In this document: positions 44,275 to 52,013 of the stretch, in pieces | Layout: the number at the start of each line of letters is the position of its first letter | Position numbering within the stretch: position 1 is the stretch's first letter | NCBI GenBank assembly: GCA_900547225.1 | Contig: URFW01000002.1 | Location: 1 to 64,000, forward strand | From: an uncultured Mycoplasmatota bacterium | GTDB lineage: Bacteria; Bacillota_I; Bacilli_A; RF39; UBA660 | Length of the DNA: 64,000 nucleotides | Reading direction: 5' to 3' | Position numbers and translations under genes: made by a program | Notes under the pieces: generated by a model | Seen by the model: only the letters and a program-made list of their open reading frames with translations | Told to the model about the DNA's origin: nothing | Database searches by the model: none

Positions 44275-45219
44275 ATGAAAGTAAGATTAGGATATGTAGC
44301 GTTATCCAAGGCATTAGATGATGTTACAACATCAAGTACTATAACGTATACTAATTATATAAATAAGAATTACAACACGTCTAAACTACTAGAAATAACT
44401 AAAAATAATTTAGATTCTTTATATGAAATAATTAAATATAACGTTAAAAATAATTTTCATTTTTATAGATTAACTTCTAAATTAGTACCACTCGCAACAC
44501 ATGATAAAGTAGATTTTGACTATATCACACCTCTTTTAGATGAGTATAAAAAAATCGGCAAATTAATAAATGATAATAATATTAGAGTTGATACTCACCC
44601 CGACCAATATACAGTTTTAAACAGCATGGATAGCAAAATAGTTAAAAATACTGTGGAAATCTTAGAATATCATTATAAAATTATGGATGCCATTGGAATT
44701 AAAGATAAAATAATCATTCTTCACGTCGGTTCTAGTGCCTGCGGAAAGAAAGCATCCATAACAAGGTTTATTAACAACTTTAATAAATTGCCAGATCACA
44801 TAAAAAAATGTATTGCTGTGGAAAACGATGATAAAATATATAATATAAAAGATGTATTAGAGTTATGTCATAAAATTAATGTTCCTATGGTGCTAGATTA
44901 TCATCACTTTATATGTAATAACGAGAAAGAAGACATAAATGATTATTTAAAAGAAATAATAGATACATGGGATGGGAAAATTCCAAAAATGCATTTTTCA
45001 TCACCAAAAAGTAAATTAAAAAAAGAGTTTAGAAGTCATAGCGACTACATAAACAAAGAGTGTTTTATAAAATTTATTAATATACTTAAAAAGCAAGATA
45101 AAGATATTGATATAATGCTTGAGGCTAAAGCTAAAGATGATGCTGTATCAAGATTAGTCAGATGCCTAAAATATGAAACTAATTATAAATTTTTAGATGA
45201 GACAACATTTATCATATAA
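44275..45219 (+). CDS. uvsE: UV DNA damage endonuclease UvsE/UvdE
   Basis: The 314-residue protein follows the UvdE TIM-barrel pattern: MKVRLGYVALS at the start, NFHFYRLTSKLVPLATHD near residue 65, DTHPDQYTVLNS near residue 110, IILHVGSSACGKKAS near residue 145, VENDDKIYNI, VLDYHHFIC and IMLEAKAKDDA. The His/Asp/Glu residues bind the metal cluster. It nicks DNA next to UV lesions. GGTGATACAA precedes the ATG at 44275. Confidence 0.94.
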   Translation: MKVRLGYVALSKALDDVTTSSTITYTNYINKNYNTSKLLEITKNNLDSLYEIIKYNVKNNFHFYRLTSKLVPLATHDKVDFDYITPLLDEYKKIGKLINDNNIRVDTHPDQYTVLNSMDSKIVKNTVEILEYHYKIMDAIGIKDKIIILHVGSSACGKKASITRFINNFNKLPDHIKKCIAVENDDKIYNIKDVLELCHKINVPMVLDYHHFICNNEKEDINDYLKEIIDTWDGKIPKMHFSSPKSKLKKEFRSHSDYINKECFIKFINILKKQDKDIDIMLEAKAKDDAVSRLVRCLKYETNYKFLDETTFII

Positions 45220-45286
45220 ACACAGGCTTTTAATATATTTATTTTTTTCTAATATAAATATAATATATTAGAAAGGAGTGTATATT

Positions 45287-45445
45287 ATGTATTATCCTGG
45301 ATATCCCGCTTATCCTTACTATGGAAATCAAGAAGGAAATGGCACCAACTGGTTGTGGATAATAATAATTATTGCAATAATCTTCTTCCTCTTCTGGGGC
45401 TTTGGTTCTAATAGAGGAAATAATTGTGGATGTAATAAATACTAA
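45287..45445 (+). CDS. Small Tyr/Gly-rich single-pass membrane protein
   Basis: A 52-residue frame starting MYYPGYPAYPYYG, with one strong membrane helix (WLWIIIIIAIIFFLFWGFG) and a short C-terminal tail with C-G-C. GAAAGGAG lies 7 nt before the ATG, a promoter-like TATAAT is near 45259 and a terminator follows, so it is a real transcription unit. The layout recalls YjcZ-type small proteins of Firmicutes (aromatic/glycine head plus helix), but I cannot assign it firmly. Confidence 0.75.
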   Translation: MYYPGYPAYPYYGNQEGNGTNWLWIIIIIAIIFFLFWGFGSNRGNNCGCNKY

Positions 45446-45473
45446 AAAAAGGCTTATTTACTAGCCTTTTTTT
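45444..45473. terminator. Bidirectional terminator
   Basis: AAAAAAAGGCT / AGCCTTTTTTT with an 8-nt loop; serves the small gene on plus and the YhgE/Pip gene on minus, whose stop codon lies inside. Confidence 0.9.
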
Positions 45474-47481
45474 GTAATCTTATATCTTTTAGTATATTTA
45501 TAACGAATAATACTACAAATATTATTATTATTACTATTAATGATTTAGAAAGTAAGTTACCTTCTATACTAATTAGTGCTTCCTTAAATAAATCTATTGA
45601 ATATTTCATTGGAAGTACGTTAAATAATTTTTGGAATCCTGTATAAACAGTTTGGATTGGGAATGTTCCACCTGCTGCTGCTAATTGTAACACTAACAAG
45701 ATTAGAGCTAAGAACTTACCAATGTCTCCAAAGTGAACTATTAAAAATTCCATTATTGCTTCAAACATCCAAGCAACTAATATTAATGATGCAAAATATA
45801 AGAAGTAATTTGTAACACTAAATTTTAAGCCTACAAGTAATAATATTCCTAAGATTATACCTTGCAATGTTGCAAGTCCTAAGTAACAGAAAGTTCTTTT
45901 TACTTTGTTTTCTGCATTACGACTACAATTCTTAAATCTATCATTTGCATCATAGTAAAGGATTATAAATAACATAAGAGATCCAACCCATAATGCTATT
46001 GACATAAAGAATGGAGAGAATGCAGTACCATATTCACTAACTTCATTTACGTCTTTTTCTTCTACTTTAACAGGATTTGCTGTATATTCATCTAATCCAT
46101 TTAATTTTTTAAGTTCACTATTAGTTGAACTAATAGAATTTGATACTTCACTTTTAGCAGTATTAACACCATTATTTAATGTATTTGTTCCACTAGCTAA
46201 AGTGCTTGCTCCACTATTTAATGTATTAATACCATTTAATACTTCATTAGAACTACTAGATAAAGTATTTGTTCCACTAACTAATTGTTTTGAACCAGAT
46301 GCAAGTTTTGATGAACCATTCTTTAATGTATCAACGCTTGTCTTTAAAGTATTAACACCTGCTTTAATACTATTTAATTCATCTGTTTTGGTATCTAATT
46401 CATCTACACCCGCTTTAACCATAGCACTTGAACTTGTTAATTTAGAGCCTGAATCAGCTAACAAATCAACCATTGTATAATTGTTATCACTAATTTCATA
46501 AGCATTAACTATTTGAGTAAAATATGCACATTTAGAAGTATTATAAATAGGGCTTCCTAAAGTACAAGTTACACCTTTTAAAGTAAGTATTGGAGTTGTT
46601 AATATAGCAGGATTTGTTTTAGCTTCGCTTAAAATAGTGTTAACAGAACTAACATATGTATTAAGTCCTGAATCAAAACTATCTTCTCCTGTTTTTAACT
46701 TAGTAACTCCAGTTTTTAAATCATCTAACTTAGTAGTTTTAGATGCAAAATCATTAACACCAGATTGTAAATTACCAAGACCACTATCTAATAAATTAAT
46801 GTTTTGTGATAATGTTAATGCTCCATTATCAACGTTTGATACACCATTATTAAATAATGCATATTTTGAGCTTAAAGTACTTGTTCCATCTTGTAATTTA
46901 TAAGCTCCTGTTTTAAGTTCACTAGTACCATTAGATATTTGTTTTAAACCATCATCTATTTTTTCTACCTTTTTAGGTACTCCATTTATATTATCTGTAA
47001 GTGTTTTAACAACTTCTTTCGATACGTTAGATCTAACTTGTTTTTCAACTTCGGATACAACTCTATTTATTATTTGAGATGCTAAATAGTTAGATTTTTG
47101 GTTAGGTGAATAAGTAATTGTTGCAGCCGTTTTATCATCATTTTCAGCACTTAACAAGTCACTAGTAAAATCACTAGGAATTGTAATAATTGCATAATAA
47201 TCCTTATTCTTAAGACCACTATCTGCTTTATTTTTATTTACAACACTGATATCAAGGGTATTTTTCTTCTTTAAAGAATCAACTAAATCCTTACCCTTAT
47301 TTTGTCCATCTACCATCTTATCTTCGTTTACTATTGCAACTGGAATATCATCCATATGTCCATATGGATCCCAATAAGCTTTTAGATAGAAGAAACTATA
47401 CATAAAAGGTATTAGTAATACTACCGCTAGTACTACATAACTAAACCAATTACTTTTATTTGTATTTTTTTTGTTTTTCAT
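45454..47481 (-). CDS. YhgE/Pip-type membrane protein
   Basis: The 675-residue protein has an N-terminal membrane helix (SYVVLAVVLLIPFMYSFFYL), the YhgE/Pip N-domain (AYWDPYGHMDDIPVAIVNEDKM), a long outer region of about 330 residues built from heptad repeats (LNSGASTLASGTNTLNNGV-type), and about five membrane helices at the end. Related proteins include lactococcal phage infection protein Pip and ABC-2-like exporters such as ESX/T7SS-linked YueB; the substrate is unknown. GGGGGATGAT precedes the ATG at 47481. It lies 45 nt after the tetR-like gene and is probably controlled by it. Confidence 0.87.
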   Translation of the reverse strand: MKNKKNTNKSNWFSYVVLAVVLLIPFMYSFFYLKAYWDPYGHMDDIPVAIVNEDKMVDGQNKGKDLVDSLKKKNTLDISVVNKNKADSGLKNKDYYAIITIPSDFTSDLLSAENDDKTAATITYSPNQKSNYLASQIINRVVSEVEKQVRSNVSKEVVKTLTDNINGVPKKVEKIDDGLKQISNGTSELKTGAYKLQDGTSTLSSKYALFNNGVSNVDNGALTLSQNINLLDSGLGNLQSGVNDFASKTTKLDDLKTGVTKLKTGEDSFDSGLNTYVSSVNTILSEAKTNPAILTTPILTLKGVTCTLGSPIYNTSKCAYFTQIVNAYEISDNNYTMVDLLADSGSKLTSSSAMVKAGVDELDTKTDELNSIKAGVNTLKTSVDTLKNGSSKLASGSKQLVSGTNTLSSSSNEVLNGINTLNSGASTLASGTNTLNNGVNTAKSEVSNSISSTNSELKKLNGLDEYTANPVKVEEKDVNEVSEYGTAFSPFFMSIALWVGSLMLFIILYYDANDRFKNCSRNAENKVKRTFCYLGLATLQGIILGILLLVGLKFSVTNYFLYFASLILVAWMFEAIMEFLIVHFGDIGKFLALILLVLQLAAAGGTFPIQTVYTGFQKLFNVLPMKYSIDLFKEALISIEGNLLSKSLIVIIIIFVVLFVINILKDIRLQKKASK

Positions 47482-47526
47482 AATTATCATCCCCCACAAA
47501 ATACAATCAATTATAATTAATTACAA

Positions 47527-48090
47527 TTAATTGAATAATCCTTCCTTTAATATTTGTGTTACGTTTTGAGTAACTTCATTTTCATCTATTTCTTTATCCC
47601 ATTCAAACATAACTGCTACATACACTTTATAGATTATAAAAGCACATAAATCTGGATCACATTTTTTTACATATCCTTTTTCAATAGCCCAAGATAAACG
47701 TTCTTTTATAAAGCTTAAAATTGCATCATCAATCATTTCTATTGAATTTTTAGAAGAAATAGTGTTAAGTTCATCAGCCTCTTTTGTTAAAGTAACAAAC
47801 AATTTAGCTTCTCTCTTATACTTAAGTAAGTTATATAAAGTTTTGTTAACCTCTTCAAAGAAGTTTTCATCATTGATATTTGAATGGCTAATTATGATTT
47901 TTTTCATTTTTGCCATTTCTTCATCAATAAGTGTTTTTAACAAACTTGCCTTATCTTTAAAATAAGAGTAAACAGTCTTTTTTGTTACACCAGATGCCTT
48001 TGCAATTTCATCCATACTAACCTTTTTATACCCATAATTGGTAAATAGTTCTCTGGATGATTTTAATATGTCCTCTTTAATATTATTCAT
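47527..48090 (-). CDS. TetR/AcrR-family transcriptional regulator
   Basis: The 187-residue protein has the TetR DNA-binding domain: LFTNYGYKKVSMDEIAKASG followed by VTKKTVYSYFKDKASLL near residues 15-50. The rest is a helical ligand domain. GGAGGCGATT precedes the ATG at 48090. The operator-like dyad directly before the gene and the downstream YhgE/Pip gene suggest autorepression and control of that exporter-like protein. Confidence 0.92.
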   Translation of the reverse strand: MNNIKEDILKSSRELFTNYGYKKVSMDEIAKASGVTKKTVYSYFKDKASLLKTLIDEEMAKMKKIIISHSNINDENFFEEVNKTLYNLLKYKREAKLFVTLTKEADELNTISSKNSIEMIDDAILSFIKERLSWAIEKGYVKKCDPDLCAFIIYKVYVAVMFEWDKEIDENEVTQNVTQILKEGLFN

Positions 48091-48102
48091 AATCGCCTCC
48101 AA

Positions 48103-48136
48103 TATACCACTATACCAATTCGGTATACCAGTATAG
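48103..48136. promoter_or_regulatory. TetR-type operator candidate
   Basis: TATACCACTATACC / GGTATACCAGTATA, an inverted repeat with 11 of 14 matches around AATTC, lying between the -10 box and the tetR ribosome site. Confidence 0.65.
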
Positions 48137-48163
48137 TATATGACTAATTTAAAAGAAAGTCAA
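48135..48163 (-). promoter_or_regulatory. Promoter of tetR-yhgE/pip
   Basis: TTGACT (48158-48163), 17-nt spacer, TATACT (48135-48140) on the minus strand; transcription would start inside the operator. Confidence 0.8.
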
Positions 48164-48203
48164 CACATAATGACTTTCTTAATAATTTTTAATAATTATT
48201 TTC

Positions 48204-48233
48204 TTGGTTTTATAAATATAGTTATTATATAAT
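48204..48233 (+). promoter_or_regulatory. Promoter of the candidate toxin mRNA
   Basis: TTGGTT, 18-nt spacer, TATAAT (48228-48233). The predicted start is near 48240, so the RNA begins at or just before GGAACATT, the 5' arm of the long-range helix. Confidence 0.6.
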
Positions 48234-48240
48234 TTCTTTA

Positions 48241-48475
48241 GGAACATTTAGTTGTTGAGTGTCTACCAAATCTCTTATGGAGAGGAGGTTTGATAAATAT
48301 GAAGAAAAGAACTTTTATAATAAAAGTCCTTCGCTACATTACTATCATTTTATCTCTATTCATCATTATGATAATAGTAATAAAAAAATGACACTTAATT
48401 CAATTTGAATTAAATGTCTAACTTAAGTATTTAGGGTAGACATTCAACTTAAGAGGACTGAATGTTCCCTTTTTT
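48241..48475 (+). ncRNA. Structured toxin mRNA with 5'-3' pairing and sequestered ribosome site
   Basis: 48241-48252 pairs with 48457-48468 (12 bp) and 48254-48267 with 48435-48448 (14 bp), allowing G-U pairs, so the two ends of the RNA close on each other. The 3' arm runs straight into CTTTTTT, so the closing helix can act as the terminator. Inside, 48267-48276 pairs with 48283-48292, which covers GAGGAGG, the ribosome site of the small peptide. All pairing is read directly from the sequence; folding was not computed. Confidence 0.6.
48299..48391 (+). CDS. Candidate type I toxin peptide (30 residues)
   Basis: The frame starts MKKRTFIIKVLRY, continues as a hydrophobic helix of about 15 residues (ITIILSLFIIMIIVI) and ends K-K, TGA. 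A basic head, one membrane helix and a basic tail are typical of membrane-acting type I toxins such as BsrG, TxpA or AapA, without visible sequence similarity to them. GAGAGGAGG lies 10 nt before the ATG and is covered by a hairpin, as expected when toxin translation is held back. An antisense RNA overlaps the 3' part of its mRNA. It could instead be an ordinary small membrane protein, but the antisense unit argues against that. Confidence 0.6.
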   Translation: MKKRTFIIKVLRYITIILSLFIIMIIVIKK

Positions 48476-48500
48476 ATTTTATGCAATAAATCTCGCTTAC
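48382..48500 (-). ncRNA. Candidate antisense antitoxin RNA (about 118 nt)
   Basis: Bounded by a consensus promoter (48507-48535) and a strong terminator on the minus strand: GACATTTAATTC / GAATTAAGTGTC (12 bp with one G-T pair, arms at 48390-48418) followed by ATTTTTTT. It is complementary to the last three or four codons region and the 3' untranslated part of the toxin mRNA. Because that 3' part pairs with the mRNA's own 5' end, the antisense RNA carries a near copy of the 5' arm and could open the closed mRNA. It also has an inner hairpin AATGTCTA / TAGACATT. No open reading frame of note. Confidence 0.65.
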
Positions 48501-48506
48501 ATACCA

Positions 48507-48535
48507 ATAATATCATAATTCCTTGATATTGTCAA
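48507..48535 (-). promoter_or_regulatory. Promoter of the antisense RNA
   Basis: TTGACA (48530-48535), 17-nt spacer, TATTAT (48507-48512), near-perfect sigma-A consensus, pointing into the toxin gene. The -35 box begins within the T-run of the tmRNA terminator. Confidence 0.8.
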
Positions 48536-48555
48536 AAAACGAACCAAATGGTTCG
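48534..48555 (-). terminator. tmRNA terminator
   Basis: CGAACCA / TGGTTCG hairpin followed by TTTTTT on the minus strand, 14 nt after the tmRNA CCA end. Confidence 0.88.
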
Positions 48556-48568
48556 AATAATTCATTAA

Positions 48569-48932
48569 TGGTGGAGCTGACGAGATTTGAACTCGTGTCC
48601 GATAAATAGTACTCTATGACGTCTACAAGTTTAGTTAGTAATTAAATTTAATTAAATGATAAAGGTAACTAACATACCCACCAAATAACGAGTTTAGTAA
48701 AATTCTTTATCTTATCCTAAACAAACAAGATAATATAACTCACTAAAATGAGCCTCTTAAAAAATCCGTGAGTAAAACTTTAAAAGAAGCGCTTTCTCTA
48801 TTAGAGACTAGGCAGCGCAAGCTGCGAAAGCATAATTATTATTGTTGTTATTTATTTTTTGTTTGTACGTAGGGAGTACCTTCCACTTGCAACCATAGCC
48901 TCATACTTACCGTCGAAACCAATAACAGCCCC
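48569..48932 (-). ncRNA. ssrA: Transfer-messenger RNA (tmRNA)
   Basis: The 364-nt RNA has a tRNA-Ala-like end: 5' GGGGCTG pairs with CAGCTCC before ACCA, and the T-arm reads ACACGAGTTCAAATCTCGT. The 5' part holds GGTTTCGACGGTAAGTATGAGG as in one-piece tmRNAs. The tag frame ends N-N-N-N-N-N-Y-A-F-A-A-C-A-A then TAG at 48808-48810, preceded in frame by K-Q-K-I; the resume codon cannot be fixed by eye. It rescues stalled ribosomes and tags their products for proteolysis. The CCA end is encoded. Its partner smpB lies 1.5 kb downstream on the same strand. Confidence 0.95.
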
Positions 48933-48955
48933 ATATAGATATAAATAACAATAGT

Positions 48956-48961
48956 ATTATA
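48956..48961 (-). promoter_or_regulatory. -10 box of the tmRNA promoter
   Basis: TGTTATAAT on the minus strand (extended -10), about 24 nt before the mature 5' end, leaving a short leader for RNase P removal. A TTGACA lies 22 nt upstream, too far for a normal spacer. Confidence 0.55.
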
Positions 48962-48982
48962 ACACAGATTTATAATTTTTAA

Positions 48983-49011
48983 TTGTCAATTTTTGTAAGT
49001 TTCTGTATAAT
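48983..49011 (+). promoter_or_regulatory. Promoter of the phosphodiester glycosidase gene
   Basis: TTGTCA, 17-nt spacer, TATAAT on the plus strand; it overlaps the upstream part of the divergent tmRNA promoter. Confidence 0.75.
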
Positions 49012-49031
49012 TAACAATAGGAGAGAAGTAT

Positions 49032-50390
49032 ATGAATAATAATGAAAAAATAGAAGTATTACAATTTTATGATTTTAATGATAAAAATAAAATAGATAGT
49101 AATAATAATGAAGATAATAAAAACAATAAAATGAAAATATGGCTTAGAACAATTCCTCTTATTATGATACCGATATTATTTTTATTAACCGTAATATCAC
49201 TACATACAAAAAGACTTGTGAAAGTTCCATTTAACTATATATCTTGTGTACTTCTATCTATATTTATATACCTTTTTATCATAGGATTATTTAAAATTAA
49301 GAAAAGTAAAAAAAATACTACTAAAAAGAAAAAAGTATTTAAAGTTATTAAAAATATCATACTTACAATATACATACTAGGATGCTTTGGTTTTACGTTC
49401 TTATTATATGGACCTTATGATAACTTTAGAACGTGGTTTATATCTACCGCAATGTCTACTATGAATCATCAATACTTATGTAAATGGTTTTATAATGATG
49501 ATGAAATATTAAAGGTAATTAAAGGAAACTATATAGTAGAAGTTAACGAAGAGACAAATACCGACTTAATAGATATGAAAGAAGAAATAACTTATGATAA
49601 TGAATATGAAGAGCAAATTTTAAAGCATAATAAAGATGAAAAATATAAAATAATAGAATTAGAAGTAAACGGGCAAAAAGGTTATCTAGCTGCTATATAT
49701 GATCCTTCTATGGTTAAAGTTTCAGTAACCAAAAGTTTAGGCGTAAAAGGACAATTAGTTACGAAAATGGCCGAAGATAATAAGGCCATGCTTGCAGTTA
49801 ATGGTGGTGGATTTTATGATCCAGGTAATAATAGTACCGGTGGTATGCCAACTGGTGTAACAATTTCTAATGGTAAAGTAATAACAGATAATAATTATAG
49901 TTCATACACCCAGTCAGGTGGTATAATTGGTATCACAAATGATAATAAATTAGTGTTAATTAAAGGTGCTACAGCACAAAAAGCATTAAACATGAACGTT
50001 AGAGATGGTGTATCTTGGGGACCATTCTTAATCGTAAATGGTAAAAAATCATTTATAAAAGGAAATGGTGGTTGGGGATATGCTGCTAGAACCGCTATTG
50101 GACAAAGATCAGATGGCATTATATTAATTTTAGTTATCAACAGTAATTCCTCTAGAACAAAGGGAGCAGATATGGTAGATTTAACAGATATAATGGATAA
50201 ATATGGTGCTATTAACGCTGCTAATTTAGATGGTGGAACATCAACTGTTATGGTATTACCACAAAAGGAAGCCTTAAAATATAAAGATACTTGTACTAGC
50301 ACATATTGTTATATAAATGATCCAGTAGATGGAGCCTTAAGGCATAGAACCCGTGCTATTGCAACATCAATAATAGTTACAGACAAATAA
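49032..50390 (+). CDS. Phosphodiester glycosidase (NAGPA/DUF2233) family membrane protein
   Basis: The 452-residue protein has a charged cytoplasmic tail, three membrane helices (near 42-60, 72-90, 105-125) and a C-terminal phosphodiester glycosidase domain: MLAVNGGGFYDPGNNSTGGMPTG near residue 255, ISWGP-like VSWGPFLIVNG near residue 325, RTAIGQRSDG near 355 and AANLDGGTSTVMV near 395. The domain is related to the enzyme that uncovers mannose-6-phosphate; bacterial members are thought to process wall or exopolysaccharide phosphodiesters outside the cell. AGGAGAG precedes the ATG. Confidence 0.9.
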   Translation: MNNNEKIEVLQFYDFNDKNKIDSNNNEDNKNNKMKIWLRTIPLIMIPILFLLTVISLHTKRLVKVPFNYISCVLLSIFIYLFIIGLFKIKKSKKNTTKKKKVFKVIKNIILTIYILGCFGFTFLLYGPYDNFRTWFISTAMSTMNHQYLCKWFYNDDEILKVIKGNYIVEVNEETNTDLIDMKEEITYDNEYEEQILKHNKDEKYKIIELEVNGQKGYLAAIYDPSMVKVSVTKSLGVKGQLVTKMAEDNKAMLAVNGGGFYDPGNNSTGGMPTGVTISNGKVITDNNYSSYTQSGGIIGITNDNKLVLIKGATAQKALNMNVRDGVSWGPFLIVNGKKSFIKGNGGWGYAARTAIGQRSDGIILILVINSNSSRTKGADMVDLTDIMDKYGAINAANLDGGTSTVMVLPQKEALKYKDTCTSTYCYINDPVDGALRHRTRAIATSIIVTDK

Positions 50391-50420
50391 AAAGATTCCA
50401 AGTAATTTGGAACCTTTTTT
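50389..50420 (+). terminator. Intrinsic terminator
   Basis: AAGATTCCAA / TTGGAACCTT (one mismatch) and six T; convergent with the smpB end. Confidence 0.75.
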
Positions 50421-50856
50421 AATACCTTATATTTTTTTCCATTTCTCTTTTAATGTCTTTTTCTTTCAAGCTTTGTCTTTTATCATAAAGCTTTTTACCT
50501 CTTGCTATACCAAGTAGTATTTTAGCTCTTCCATCTTTTAAATATAACTTAACAGGAACTAGCGAATAGCCTTCTTTTTCAACTTTATCCCTTATTTTAT
50601 ATATTTCTTTTTTATGAAGTAAAAGCTTTCTTTCTCTTCTTTCATCATGATTAAAACGATTACCCTCTTCATAAGTAGAAATAAACATATTAGTTAGAAA
50701 AACTTCACCATTTTTAACTCTAGCATAGCTATCTTTTAAATTACAACTGCCTTTTCTAATGGACTTTATCTCAGTACCAGTTAAAACTATTCCGCACTCA
50801 TACGTATCTTCTATAAAATAATCAAATGAAGCTTTTTTATTTTTTATTTCTATCAT
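50419..50856 (-). CDS. smpB: SsrA-binding protein SmpB
   Basis: The 145-residue protein matches SmpB: KKASFDYFIEDTYECGIVLTGTEIKSIRKG at the start, NLKDSYARVKNGEVFL, then HDERRERKLLLHK, LKDGRAKILLGIARGKKLYDKR and a basic tail. It delivers tmRNA to stalled ribosomes. Its ATG shares a base with the stop of the CapA-like gene (TAATG). Its tmRNA partner is encoded 1.5 kb away. Confidence 0.97.
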   Translation of the reverse strand: MIEIKNKKASFDYFIEDTYECGIVLTGTEIKSIRKGSCNLKDSYARVKNGEVFLTNMFISTYEEGNRFNHDERRERKLLLHKKEIYKIRDKVEKEGYSLVPVKLYLKDGRAKILLGIARGKKLYDKRQSLKEKDIKREMEKNIRY

Positions 50857-52013
50857 TATTCCACCTCTACTATGTTGGTATACTTAGTTAAAACGCCTTT
50901 GTACTTATTATAGTATGTTTCATAATTATTTAAAAGGCTATTATTTAATTTTGTATAAGGATATACCTTAAAGTTATGGCTACCTTTAAAATAAGTATAT
51001 AAAAGGTTTGCTTTTACGTTACTAAAGATTATCTTACCATTTTTATCTTTGTTTATATTTAAAGTTACTAAAGCACCCGTTTGTTTATCATTAGTATCTT
51101 GGGCTGCAATAAAATTACCAAGTGCATAAAATACCAAGGTATTGTTTATTTTCTCTACTGGTTCTATCATATGAGCGTGATTTCCTATAACTAAATTTAC
51201 ACCCATATCAGATAATTCCTTTGCTATTTGCTTCTGAGAATTATTTGGAGTTGTTACATATTCTTCTCCCCAGTGCATTGATACAATTATTAAATCTACT
51301 TTATCCTTTATCTTATTAATATCTTTTTGGGCCTTTTCCTTAGAGTAGATGTTAGTTAAGTATTCTTTACCACTAGGAGGTAATAAACCATTTGTAACTG
51401 ATGTATAAGCTAAAAAAGCGTACTTTATACCATTTTTTTCTTCTACCTTTATATTGCTTTCTCTATCAGATGAAGAAAGTGCTTGACCAGAATAGTAAAC
51501 TCCTGGCTTAGTTTTCCAATAGTTTACCGAATTAATTACTCCTATTTCCCCCTTATCCATGGTATGATTATTAGCTAAACTAACTAAATTAAAGCCTAAG
51601 TTAACCATTGTATCTCCTATTTCTTCAGGAGAATTAAATCTTGGATATGCTGAAAGACCCAAAGATTTACCACCTATTATACTCTCTTGGTTATAAAAGG
51701 CTAAATCATGTCCTTTAATTAAAGGAGTAACCTCATCAAACATACTATCAAAAGAATATGTTCCATCACCATTTGAAGCATCATTATATATGAATCTATG
51801 AATCAAGCAATCTCCTACCATAACCATGGAAAGCATATTTGACTCTTTATTAGATTCAGTACTTTTTGTTGTTACTTTTTGCGTTTTATTATCATTTTTG
51901 TTATCCGTATCTAACTTCCCATAAATGAAAAGCCCTAAAAATATTATAATAGATAATAAAATTATATGAATTAAAAACTTAATCTGCGTTTTTAACTTTC
52001 TCTTGCTCTTCAT
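50856..52013 (-). CDS. CapA family protein (metallophosphoesterase-like)
   Basis: The 385-residue protein has a basic tail, one membrane anchor near residues 10-29 (FLIHIILLSIIIFLGLFIYG), a low-complexity linker and a PGA_cap domain: SMVMVGDCLIHR near residue 60, FYNQESIIGG near residue 102, LVSLANNHTMDKG near residue 145 and VIGNHAHMIEP near residue 262. CapA in Bacillus takes part in poly-gamma-glutamate export; the family is a calcineurin-like fold. It starts inside the last codons of rnr (35-nt overlap in another frame). Confidence 0.88.
   Translation of the reverse strand: MKSKRKLKTQIKFLIHIILLSIIIFLGLFIYGKLDTDNKNDNKTQKVTTKSTESNKESNMLSMVMVGDCLIHRFIYNDASNGDGTYSFDSMFDEVTPLIKGHDLAFYNQESIIGGKSLGLSAYPRFNSPEEIGDTMVNLGFNLVSLANNHTMDKGEIGVINSVNYWKTKPGVYYSGQALSSSDRESNIKVEEKNGIKYAFLAYTSVTNGLLPPSGKEYLTNIYSKEKAQKDINKIKDKVDLIIVSMHWGEEYVTTPNNSQKQIAKELSDMGVNLVIGNHAHMIEPVEKINNTLVFYALGNFIAAQDTNDKQTGALVTLNINKDKNGKIIFSNVKANLLYTYFKGSHNFKVYPYTKLNNSLLNNYETYYNKYKGVLTKYTNIVEVE

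Noticed and set aside
48241..48475. 6S RNA or another standard housekeeping ncRNA, suggested by the paired 5' and 3' ends
   Set aside because: A ribosome site and membrane-peptide frame lie in the centre, and the opposite strand carries its own promoter and terminator, which fits a toxin mRNA better; a covariance search would settle this.
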